64,000 bases of DNA from Martelella sp. HB161492 (GTDB lineage Bacteria > Pseudomonadota > Alphaproteobacteria > Rhizobiales > Rhizobiaceae): assembly GCF_013184775.1 (NCBI RefSeq), contig NZ_JAATVV010000001.1, positions 372,001 to 436,000 on the forward strand. The letters run 5' to 3'. The translations under genes were made by a program, and so were the position numbers. The notes beneath the pieces were generated by a model, which did no database searches, had not been told where the DNA came from, and worked only from the letters and a program-made list of their open reading frames with translations. Below are positions 44,639-51,962 of this stretch, one piece after another. Position 1 is the first letter of the stretch, and each line of letters starts with the position of its first letter.

Positions 44639-45386
44639 TATCAGCCTGGCCTTCGGTGGCTTCAAGGCACTGAACGACGTCAGCATCGAAGCGGCTCCCG
44701 GCAGCATTACCGGGCTGATCGGACCCAACGGCTCGGGAAAGTCGACGCTGCTGAACGTCATCAGCGGTGTCTATGTGCCCGACCATGGCACCGTGACGCT
44801 CGATCGCAATCCGCTGCCGCTCGGAAAGCCAGAGGAAGTCGCCGCCCGTGGTATCGGCCGCACCTTTCAGGTGCCGCGTCTTGCCCGCAGGCTGAGCGTG
44901 TTCCAGAACATGCTGGCCGGTGAGCCCAACCATGCGGGTGAGAACATCTTCGATCTGTTCCTGCGACCGGGCCGGGTGGCGGCACAGGAAAGAACCGCCA
45001 CGAAACGGGCATGGGCGATCCTGAAGCGGCTCGGCATGGATCTGAAGGCCAATGATCCGGCCGGCAGCCTTTCCGGTGGCCAACAGAAGCTGCTGACCAT
45101 GGGCATGCTGCTGATGGCCGATCCCGCCGTGCTTCTGCTCGATGAACCGGCGGCCGGCGTCAATCCGGTGCTGATCGCCCAGCAGGTGGAATTTCTGAAA
45201 TCCCTGAAGGCGGAAGGCCGTACCGTGATCCTGATCGAGCATAATATGGAAATGATCGCCAATGTCTGCGACCGCGCCTATGTGCTGGATGCCGGCGAAG
45301 TGATTGCCTTTGGCACGCCGGCTGAGATCCGCGCCAATGAGCAGGTGATCCGGTCCTATCTCGGCCAGCCGGCCGAACAGGAGTAA
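44622..45386 (+). CDS. LivG-type ABC ATPase
   Basis: The 254-residue ATPase has Walker A GPNGSGKST, signature LSGGQQKLL and Walker B VLLLDEPAAGVNP. GGAGG precedes its ATG inside the 3' end of the LivM-type gene, so it is translationally coupled. It works in the second Liv-type importer. Confidence 0.92.
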   Translation: MLKATDISLAFGGFKALNDVSIEAAPGSITGLIGPNGSGKSTLLNVISGVYVPDHGTVTLDRNPLPLGKPEEVAARGIGRTFQVPRLARRLSVFQNMLAGEPNHAGENIFDLFLRPGRVAAQERTATKRAWAILKRLGMDLKANDPAGSLSGGQQKLLTMGMLLMADPAVLLLDEPAAGVNPVLIAQQVEFLKSLKAEGRTVILIEHNMEMIANVCDRAYVLDAGEVIAFGTPAEIRANEQVIRSYLGQPAEQE

Positions 45387-45392
45387 AGGCGC

Positions 45393-46115
45393 ATGAGCGA
45401 AATCCTCTCCTTCCACAAGGTGACGGCCGGCTATGGCCTGATCACTGTCCTGAACGACCTCTCGCTTTCCCTCAGGAAGGCCGAAATCCTGACCGTCCTT
45501 GGCGCCAATGGCTGCGGCAAGTCGACAGTTCTGAAGACCGCCATGGGCCTGACACAGACGTCGGCCGGAACATTGATGCTGGCGGGAACGGATATCACTG
45601 CCATGCCGGCGCATGAGCGCGCCAGGGCCGGGCTCGGCTATGTGCCGCAGAACAAGAATATCTTTGCCGACATGAGCGTTTCCGACAATCTGCGCATGGG
45701 GGCCTATCTCTATCCGGGTGAGCTTTCACGCGATGTCGAGCAGGTCTACGCGCTGTTTCCGCGCATCCGGGAGAAGCGCAATGACCGGGCAGGCAATCTT
45801 TCCGGCGGCGAGCGGCGCATGCTCTCGCTCGGCCTGACGCTGCTGCTGAAACCGAAAATCCTCCTGCTGGATGAACCGAGCAGTGATCTGGCGCCTTCGA
45901 CCGTGGATCTTGTTTTCCGTTCCATTCAGGATATCCATAACGAGATGAATATTCCGATCCTGCTCGTCGAGCAGAATGTCAACAAGGCGCTGGAAATCGC
46001 CGACCGGGTCTGTGTTCTGGCGCGCGGGCACGAAGCGCTGATCGCGCCGAAAGATGACGTCGACACCCAACAGCTGCACGCGCTGTTCATGGATGGCAGT
46101 GTCAAGACCAGCTGA
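45393..46115 (+). CDS. LivF-type ABC ATPase
   Basis: The 240-residue ATPase has Walker A GANGCGKST, signature LSGGERRML and Walker B ILLLDEPSSDLAP. It is the last transporter gene of the operon. Catabolic genes follow after 12 bases. Confidence 0.92.
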   Translation: MSEILSFHKVTAGYGLITVLNDLSLSLRKAEILTVLGANGCGKSTVLKTAMGLTQTSAGTLMLAGTDITAMPAHERARAGLGYVPQNKNIFADMSVSDNLRMGAYLYPGELSRDVEQVYALFPRIREKRNDRAGNLSGGERRMLSLGLTLLLKPKILLLDEPSSDLAPSTVDLVFRSIQDIHNEMNIPILLVEQNVNKALEIADRVCVLARGHEALIAPKDDVDTQQLHALFMDGSVKTS

Positions 46116-46127
46116 GAAAGGCCACAA

Positions 46128-47036
46128 ATGATCGACAACCCGCCCCCTTGGCCAGATGGCGCACGCATGGCGGTTGCCTTTTCCTTTGATGTCGATGCCG
46201 ACAGCGTCGTCCATGCAAGCCATGGCGCCGAGGCGATCCACATGCCGCATGCGCTGGCCCATATGCGCTACGACCCCTTTGTCGGCACGCCACGGCTTTG
46301 CAAACTGTTCGCCGCGCGCAATGTGCCGATCACCTGTTTCGTGCCGGGCTGGGTGGCGGAAACCTATCCAGGCGTGGTGGAGGCGATCCTCGACAATGGC
46401 AATGAGCTTGGCCATCACGGGCATTTCCACGAATGGCCGAGCCGGCAGACGGCCGCGGCCGAGCGCGAAACGCTGGAACGCGGTATCGAGGTGCTGACGC
46501 GGCTTTCGGGAAAACGCCCGCGCGGCTATCGCGCGCCCTATTACGGCCTGTCGCAGACGACCTATGACCTGCTGATCGAACTGGGCTTTGCCTATGACAG
46601 TTCGCTCTTTGCCGATGACATCCCGATTCTTCTGGACAATGGCAAGGGCAGACTGGTGGAAATCCCGGTACCGGCGACGATCGACGATTACAATCACTAT
46701 GTCTCCAGCCGCGCCTTTGACTATCTGATGAAAGTGTCATCGCCGAAACAGGCGCTTGAGGTCTATCGCGCCGATTTTGACGCCATGTATGAATTCGGCG
46801 GGTTATGGGTCTCCTGCTGGCATCCGGGCGTCAGCGGCCGGCCCGCCCAGGCCATCGCGATCCGTGAGCTGATCGATTACATGCAGGAAAAGGGCGACGT
46901 CTGGTTTGCCACGATCGGCGAAATCACCGATCATGTGAACGGCCTGATCGCCGCTGGCACATGGTCGCCCCGCGTTGAAACCATTCCCTTCTATTCGTCG
47001 CCGGTTCTCGGCGGCCGAGATCAAGAAACACCATGA
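46128..47036 (+). CDS. Polysaccharide-deacetylase (NodB-fold) family hydrolase
   Basis: The 302-residue protein has the NodB motifs AVAFSFDVDADS (catalytic Asp pair), ELGHHGHFHEWPS (metal His pair) and GYRAPYYGLS. The form resembles the PuuE-type allantoinase and PgdA branch, which acts on small amides rather than chitin. It lacks a signal peptide, so it acts in the cytoplasm on an imported compound. It overlaps the next gene by four bases. Confidence 0.88.
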   Translation: MIDNPPPWPDGARMAVAFSFDVDADSVVHASHGAEAIHMPHALAHMRYDPFVGTPRLCKLFAARNVPITCFVPGWVAETYPGVVEAILDNGNELGHHGHFHEWPSRQTAAAERETLERGIEVLTRLSGKRPRGYRAPYYGLSQTTYDLLIELGFAYDSSLFADDIPILLDNGKGRLVEIPVPATIDDYNHYVSSRAFDYLMKVSSPKQALEVYRADFDAMYEFGGLWVSCWHPGVSGRPAQAIAIRELIDYMQEKGDVWFATIGEITDHVNGLIAAGTWSPRVETIPFYSSPVLGGRDQETP

Positions 47037-48154
47037 CAGATCCGCTGAAACACACGCCCTCCGGCCTGCCACGCGCCCGCAATTACGCGATCGCCTTTGA
47101 TGGCGAGACCGGCAGGAACAATGCCATCACCGATGTCGCCGGGGTTTCCGTTGGTTACAGAACACTGATTTCAGGCGATGGCCCGCTTGCCGTCGGCAAG
47201 GGCCCGGTGCGCACCGGCGTCACCGCGATCCTGCCGCGCCCGCGGGCGCAGATCACAGAGCCCGTCTTTGCCGGGCTGTTCTCCGCCAATGGCAATGGCG
47301 AGATGACCGGTTCGCACATGATCGAGGAGGTTGGCAGTTTCACCTTCCCGATCACCATCACCAATACCCATTCCTGCGGAATTGCCCGCGACGCGACGAT
47401 CCGCTGGGTGACGGACACGCTGCCCGGCGCGCTCGACGATGCCTGGGGCCTGCCGGTGGCAGCGGAAACCTATGACGGTTTTCTCAACGATATCGATGGT
47501 CATCATCTCACATCCGCCGATGTCGCCGCGGCGATCGACAATGCGACGGACGGCGCCATCGAGGAAGGCAGTGTCGGCGGTGGAACCGGCATGATTGCCT
47601 TTCAGTTCAAGGCCGGTTCCGGCACGGCATCGCGGATGGTGCCGTGGCAGGGCGGTCGCTATACGGTCGGTGCCTTCGTGCAGGCCAATTTCGGCAAGCG
47701 GCGCAATCTGATGATCCGTGGCGCGCGCGTGGGCGAGGCGCTCGCGGAGCCTGCCATGGTGGAAAACACGCCGCGCAAGGAAAAGGGGTCGATCATCGCC
47801 GTGATCGCGACCGACGCACCCTTCATGCCGCATCAGCTGAAGCGGCTGGCGCGGCGCATTCCGCTCGGCATCGCCTGGACCGGTGGCCTCGGCTACCATT
47901 CCTCAGGCGATATCTTTCTCGCCTTTTCCACGGCCAACGGTCCGGCGGCGGCCGGAACATCCGGCACGTTGCTGGAAGCACGCTATATCCCCGACGCGGA
48001 TATCGATCCGTTCTTCGATGCCGTCGTCCAGTCCGTTGAGGAAGCCATCCTCAACGCCATGATCGCCAATTCGGACATGACCGGCCGGGACGGAAATTTC
48101 GTACCCTGTCTGCCAAAAACCTGGCTGGACAAGCGATATAAAGTCATAACTTAA
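47033..48154 (+). CDS. P1-family peptidase (DmpA/BapA-type aminopeptidase)
   Basis: The 373-residue protein has the DmpA pattern: GKNNAITDVAGVSVGY-like start (GRNNAITDVAGVSVGY), ITNTHSCGIARDATIRW, EEGSVGGGTGMIAFQFKAG and SGTASRMV. In this family the precursor cleaves itself before the serine of the last motif, giving the N-terminal nucleophile. Substrates are D-amino-acid or beta-amino-acid amides and peptides. It is the last enzyme of the second Liv-type operon. Confidence 0.9.
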   Translation: MTDPLKHTPSGLPRARNYAIAFDGETGRNNAITDVAGVSVGYRTLISGDGPLAVGKGPVRTGVTAILPRPRAQITEPVFAGLFSANGNGEMTGSHMIEEVGSFTFPITITNTHSCGIARDATIRWVTDTLPGALDDAWGLPVAAETYDGFLNDIDGHHLTSADVAAAIDNATDGAIEEGSVGGGTGMIAFQFKAGSGTASRMVPWQGGRYTVGAFVQANFGKRRNLMIRGARVGEALAEPAMVENTPRKEKGSIIAVIATDAPFMPHQLKRLARRIPLGIAWTGGLGYHSSGDIFLAFSTANGPAAAGTSGTLLEARYIPDADIDPFFDAVVQSVEEAILNAMIANSDMTGRDGNFVPCLPKTWLDKRYKVIT

Positions 48155-48184
48155 TAGCAGGAAGGGGGACGAATGGAGAATTGA

Positions 48185-48682
48185 ATGATCGGTGAAAAAC
48201 TGGATGCGGTGGATGTCAGGATCCTGTCGCTCCTGCAGAAGAATGGCCGCGCCAAGAAAGTGGAACTCGCCGAGGCCGTCGGCCTTTCGCTTTCCTCCTG
48301 CTGGGACCGGCTGCAGAAGCTGGAACAGGCCGGCCTTGTGAAAGGCTACCACGCCGAGATCGATCTCTCCCGCATTGTCCGCTGCGAGTTCATCTTCACC
48401 ACGCTGTCGCTGCAGAATCACACACGGGCGCATTTTGCCCGTTTCGAGCAGGTGGTACGCCAGACGCCCGAAATCATCTCCTGTTTCGCGGTTGGCGGCG
48501 GCATCGACTATATCCTGCATATGGCCGTGCTCAGCATCAGCCATTATCAGGATATCATTGACGGGCTGCTGGCCCGCGAACTCGGCATTTCCGTCTATTT
48601 CACCTATGTTGTGACCAAGGCCGTCAAGCCCTATGACGGCTATCCGCTCGCCCACCTGCTGGAAGTCGATACGGCGGGTTAA
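48185..48682 (+). CDS. Lrp/AsnC-family transcriptional regulator
   Basis: The 165-residue protein has the Lrp layout: an N-terminal helix-turn-helix (LDAVDVRILSLLQKNGRAKKVELAEAVGLSLSSCWDRLQKLEQAGLVKGYHAEI) and a C-terminal RAM effector domain (SCFAVGGGIDYILHMAVLSISHYQDIIDGLL). It lies 30 bases after the peptidase gene and probably regulates this operon in response to an amino acid. Confidence 0.92.
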   Translation: MIGEKLDAVDVRILSLLQKNGRAKKVELAEAVGLSLSSCWDRLQKLEQAGLVKGYHAEIDLSRIVRCEFIFTTLSLQNHTRAHFARFEQVVRQTPEIISCFAVGGGIDYILHMAVLSISHYQDIIDGLLARELGISVYFTYVVTKAVKPYDGYPLAHLLEVDTAG

Positions 48683-48695
48683 GGCCCGCGCCGGG

Positions 48696-49529
48696 CTACA
48701 GCATTTCCAGCGCTTCAGGTCCGTTCGGCGGCGCGAAAATCCGGTCGAGCATGGCCAGAGTTTCCTCGCTGAGGCTGATTTCGGCAGCTTTGGCATTTTC
48801 TTCCACATGATCCGGCCGCGCCGCCTTGGGGATGGCGATCACATGGCTGCGACGCATCACCCATGCCAGCGCCAGCTGGGCCGGTGTCAGATCGAGATCG
48901 CCGGCAAGCCGGAACAGCCCGGCCTCACGCAACAGCCTTGCCTGCTCGACCGGTGAATAGGCCATGACCGGAACGCCTTCCTCCTGACACCAGTCGAGAA
49001 GGTCCCACTCGATACCGCGCCGCGTGAGATTGTAGAGCACCTGGTTGACGGCAACGGCATCGCCGCCCCCGGTCGCAACCAGCGTCTCCATATCCTCGAC
49101 ATCGAAATTGGACACGCCCCAGTGACGGATCTTGCCCGCCTGCTGCAACCGCTCGAAAGCCTCGACCGTCTCTTCCAGCGGCACGCTGCCCGGCCAGTGC
49201 AAAAGATAAAGATCGAGACAGTCCGTACCGAGACGTTTCAGCGAGGCCTCGCAGGCAGACACCGTTCCCTTCAGCGACGCATGATAGGGCAGTACCTTGG
49301 AGACGAGGAAAACCTCGTCTCGCCGTGTGGCAATCGCCTCGCCGACCCGGCGTTCGGACCGCCCGTCGCCATACATTTCCGCCGTATCGATCAGCGTCAT
49401 GCCAAGATCGATGCCGCGATTGATCGCTGCGATTTCCTGGTTGCGCAGGGCCGGATCATCGCCGACATACCAGGTGCCCTGCCCCATCGCCGAAACCTTT
49501 TCTCCACCCGGAAGCGTGACCGTCTTCAT
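48696..49529 (-). CDS. Aldo/keto reductase
   Basis: The 277-residue TIM-barrel enzyme has the catalytic tetrad in context: GMTLIDTAEMYGDGRSE (Asp and Tyr), VFLVSKVLP (Lys) and LYLLHWPGSVP (His). NADPH contacts are expected near IPKAARPDHVEENAKA. It reduces an aldehyde or ketone of unknown identity. It is convergent with the Lrp gene (13-base gap) and stands alone. Confidence 0.92.
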   Translation of the reverse strand: MKTVTLPGGEKVSAMGQGTWYVGDDPALRNQEIAAINRGIDLGMTLIDTAEMYGDGRSERRVGEAIATRRDEVFLVSKVLPYHASLKGTVSACEASLKRLGTDCLDLYLLHWPGSVPLEETVEAFERLQQAGKIRHWGVSNFDVEDMETLVATGGGDAVAVNQVLYNLTRRGIEWDLLDWCQEEGVPVMAYSPVEQARLLREAGLFRLAGDLDLTPAQLALAWVMRRSHVIAIPKAARPDHVEENAKAAEISLSEETLAMLDRIFAPPNGPEALEML

Positions 49530-49637
49530 CGCCTACCCCTTGCCGTTTTCGCGAGCCGTGCCCGCTTCATTGCATGTGTCCATGCTATGCCGGTTATCGG
49601 TCGCAAACAACAAAAAGAGCCGGCGCCAGCGCCCGGT

Positions 49638-49725
49638 CCTCAGACTGTTGACAACATCATTCAGATGACCTGCTTGGGGTAAAATAACCACCCCCTCCGA
49701 CGTCATCCCCGTGCTTGTCACGGGG
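49638..49725 (-). repeat. Intergenic repeat copy 1
   Basis: Read on the minus strand it matches 49990-50078 with scattered substitutions and nearly no length change. Its end carries the stem-forming core CCCCGTGAC...GCACGGGG. Confidence 0.7.
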
Positions 49726-49898
49726 GGCGAGGCTCTTCAGGGTATTGGACCAAAAGGGGTTCTGGCCGTGCAGACTCACGGCGGCGTCATAGTTGTGTCA
49801 GGTCCAGAGATGATGCCAATTGGGATTGGAAAGCTCTGTCGACGGTCTGGAAGCCTATTCGGCCTTCTGGCTGCTGACAAACCTCGCCCCTATTTTTT

Positions 49899-49930
49899 GA
49901 CGTCATGCCTGTGCTTGTCACAGGCATCCA
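49899..49930 (+). repeat. Intergenic repeat copy 2 (core only)
   Basis: GACGTCATGCCTGTG followed by CTTGTCACAGGCATCCA has the copy-1 core with compensated changes in the stem (CCTGTG/CACAGG instead of CCCGTG/CACGGG), which keeps the hairpin intact. Confidence 0.65.
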
Positions 49931-49989
49931 GTCGACGCGCGTCTGCGCGGCGAAAGAACTTTTCTATTCAATGTCTTATGAATATGGAT

Positions 49990-50078
49990 CCCCGTGACGA
50001 GCACGGGGATGACGACGGAGGGGGCGGCCATTCCACCCCGAACAGGCAATCTGAACGACTTTGTCAGCTGTCTGAAGG
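49990..50078 (+). repeat. Intergenic repeat copy 3
   Basis: Inverted relative to copy 1. It begins with the core CCCCGTGACGAGCACGGGG and runs to the end of the DUF3830 gene, whose stop lies at 50080-50082. Confidence 0.7.
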
Positions 50079-50079
50079 C

Positions 50080-50493
50080 CTATTCGGCCTTTTCGATCAA
50101 CAGATCCTGTGCACCTTCCCAAAGGCAAAGACGGCCGATCTCGGGCAGTTTGTCGAGATTGGAGGTGATGGTGATGAAATGGTTGCCGGCAAGCTGGCCC
50201 ATCTTGGAGGAGAAATCGACGCCACCATAGGCGAGCAGGATTTCAGTCTCGGAAATGCCGCCCGGATAGAGAATGAACTGGCCGGGGGCCGGATGGCTGG
50301 TGTGGTTTTCATAGCCGACGCCGAAATCGGTTTCGCCGAGCGGCACCCAGACACCTTCACCCGACCAGCGCACATGCACGACCTGGCTCTTGTAGGGCAG
50401 GTGCGGCGCGAAGGCGGCAGCGGTTTTCGGCGCCTTTTCAGTTTCCAGAACGGCGTCGAAAACGAGCGGCCCGGCGGTGATTTTCAGCTTCAT
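50080..50493 (-). CDS. DUF3830 protein (cyclophilin-like fold)
   Basis: The 137-residue protein matches DUF3830: MKLKITAGPLVFDAVLETEKAPKTAAAF, HVRWSGEGVWVPLGETDFG, PGQFILYPGGISETEILLAYG. The fold is cyclophilin-like; function is unknown. Members are often encoded near amidases and hydantoinases, as here (26 bases after the hydantoinase gene). Its stop codon overlaps the hairpin GGCC-GAATA-GGCC, which may end transcription. Confidence 0.85.
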   Translation of the reverse strand: MKLKITAGPLVFDAVLETEKAPKTAAAFAPHLPYKSQVVHVRWSGEGVWVPLGETDFGVGYENHTSHPAPGQFILYPGGISETEILLAYGGVDFSSKMGQLAGNHFITITSNLDKLPEIGRLCLWEGAQDLLIEKAE

Positions 50494-50519
50494 TTCATTT
50501 CCTTTCAGTGGGCGCAGGG

Positions 50520-51920
50520 TCAGATCTTGCGGGGGGTGGCGGAGCGGTATTTGCCCTGCCCCTTTTTGCCGGTCAGTGTGCCATTGTCGATGACAACGTC
50601 GCCGCCGAGAATGACGGTGGTGGGCCAGCCATTAATCTCCATGCCTTCATAGGGCGAATAGTCGGAGGCATCATGCAGATCGGCGTGGCGGATGGTGCGG
50701 GAAACCTCGGGATCCCAGATGGCGATATCGGCGTCGGCGCCAATCGCGATCGTGCCCTTCTGCGGGTAGAGCCCGTAGGTCCTGGCATGGTTGGTCGCTG
50801 TCAGTTCGACGAAGCGCTCCATCGAGATCCGCCCCGTGAGCACGCCCTTGGAAAACAGGATCGGCATGCGGGTTTCAACGCCGGGAATACCGTTCGGGAT
50901 ATGGCGGAAGCTGGTCTTGCCCTTGGGCGAAAGCTTGCCGCGCTCGTCATTGTAACGGAAGGGGCAGTGATCGGAGGAAAACAGGTCGAATGTGCCGTTT
51001 TCAATGCCGATCCAGCATTCTTCCTGTTCCTTTTCATCGCGCGGCGGCGGTGAGCAGACGAATTTCGCGCCTTCCCAATCCATGCCGTCGAGGTCATCGG
51101 CCGTCAGCGTCAGATATTGCGGGCAGGTCTCGCCGGTGATCTTCAGGCCGCGCTGGCGCGCACGGGTGATCTCGTCGCGGGCCTGGCCGTTGGAGACATG
51201 AACGATGACGATCGGCACTTCAGCGATCTCGGCGAGCGTGATGGCGCGGTGGGTGGCTTCGCGCTCGACCGCGACCGGACGGGTCGAGGCATGGGCGCGC
51301 GGCTTCACATCGCCTTCCAGCTCATGTTTTTCAATCAGGAAGCGGATCGCATCCTCGTTTTCGCAATGGATCATCACCGTCGCGCCGGTCTTGCGGGCAA
51401 CATCCAGCGTCTTCAGGATCTCGCCATCGGAAAGCCGCAGATCCTCATAGGTCATGAACACCTTCAGCGACTGATAACCATCGGCGACCAGCGCCGGCAG
51501 ATCCTGTCCGAGCAGGGAATCGCTCGGATCATTGATGATCAGATGGAAACTGACATCGGTGTAGCAATTGCCTTCGGCCAGCGCATGATAGGCTTTCAGC
51601 GTTTCACGAAGCGGCTGGCCCTTTTCCTGCAGGCAGAACGGCAGAACGGTCGTGTTGCCCCCGTAAAGCGCGGACAGCGTGCCGGTTTCGAAATCGTCGG
51701 CCATCTCGATACCGGGCCCCTGCGGCTGCGAGATATGGACATGGCTGTCAATCCCGCCCGGCAGAACATAGCGCCCAGCGGCATCGATGACGCGCGCCGC
51801 GCCTTCGAGCTTTTCGCCGATCTGGACGATCTTGCCATCGCGGATGCCGATCGAGGCGGTGAAGCGGTCCGAAGCCGTGACAACCGTTCCGTTTTCGATA
51901 ATGAGATCAAAGCTGTTCAT
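50520..51920 (-). CDS. Dihydropyrimidinase / D-hydantoinase
   Basis: The 466-residue amidohydrolase has the metal motif GGIDSHVHISQP, the carboxylated lysine in QSLKVFMTYED, histidines in TVMIHCENED and IVIVHVSNGQA, and catalytic Asp in LFSSDHCPF. The last segment is the usual beta-sandwich. It opens dihydropyrimidine or 5-substituted hydantoin rings without ATP, unlike HyuAB at 21953-25821. It is third in the operon DapA-like, oxidase, hydantoinase, DUF3830. Confidence 0.92.
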   Translation of the reverse strand: MNSFDLIIENGTVVTASDRFTASIGIRDGKIVQIGEKLEGAARVIDAAGRYVLPGGIDSHVHISQPQGPGIEMADDFETGTLSALYGGNTTVLPFCLQEKGQPLRETLKAYHALAEGNCYTDVSFHLIINDPSDSLLGQDLPALVADGYQSLKVFMTYEDLRLSDGEILKTLDVARKTGATVMIHCENEDAIRFLIEKHELEGDVKPRAHASTRPVAVEREATHRAITLAEIAEVPIVIVHVSNGQARDEITRARQRGLKITGETCPQYLTLTADDLDGMDWEGAKFVCSPPPRDEKEQEECWIGIENGTFDLFSSDHCPFRYNDERGKLSPKGKTSFRHIPNGIPGVETRMPILFSKGVLTGRISMERFVELTATNHARTYGLYPQKGTIAIGADADIAIWDPEVSRTIRHADLHDASDYSPYEGMEINGWPTTVILGGDVVIDNGTLTGKKGQGKYRSATPRKI

Positions 51921-51962
51921 CGCTGTTCCTGACTTTCATGCTTTTGGCGTGTCACGTGGCGC

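Larger units (their letters stand above)
49530..50079. repeat. Repeat-rich intergenic spacer
   Basis: This 550-base spacer has no gene. It holds a pair of about 88-bp inverted repeats, 49638-49725 and 49990-50078, roughly four-fifths identical by eye. A third partial copy of the palindromic core lies at 49899-49930. The shared core is GACGTCAT-N-CC-N-GTGCTTGTCAC followed by GG. A 22-bp direct repeat with two mismatches (49845-49866 and 50070-50091) copies the 3' end of the DUF3830 gene. Confidence 0.75.
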
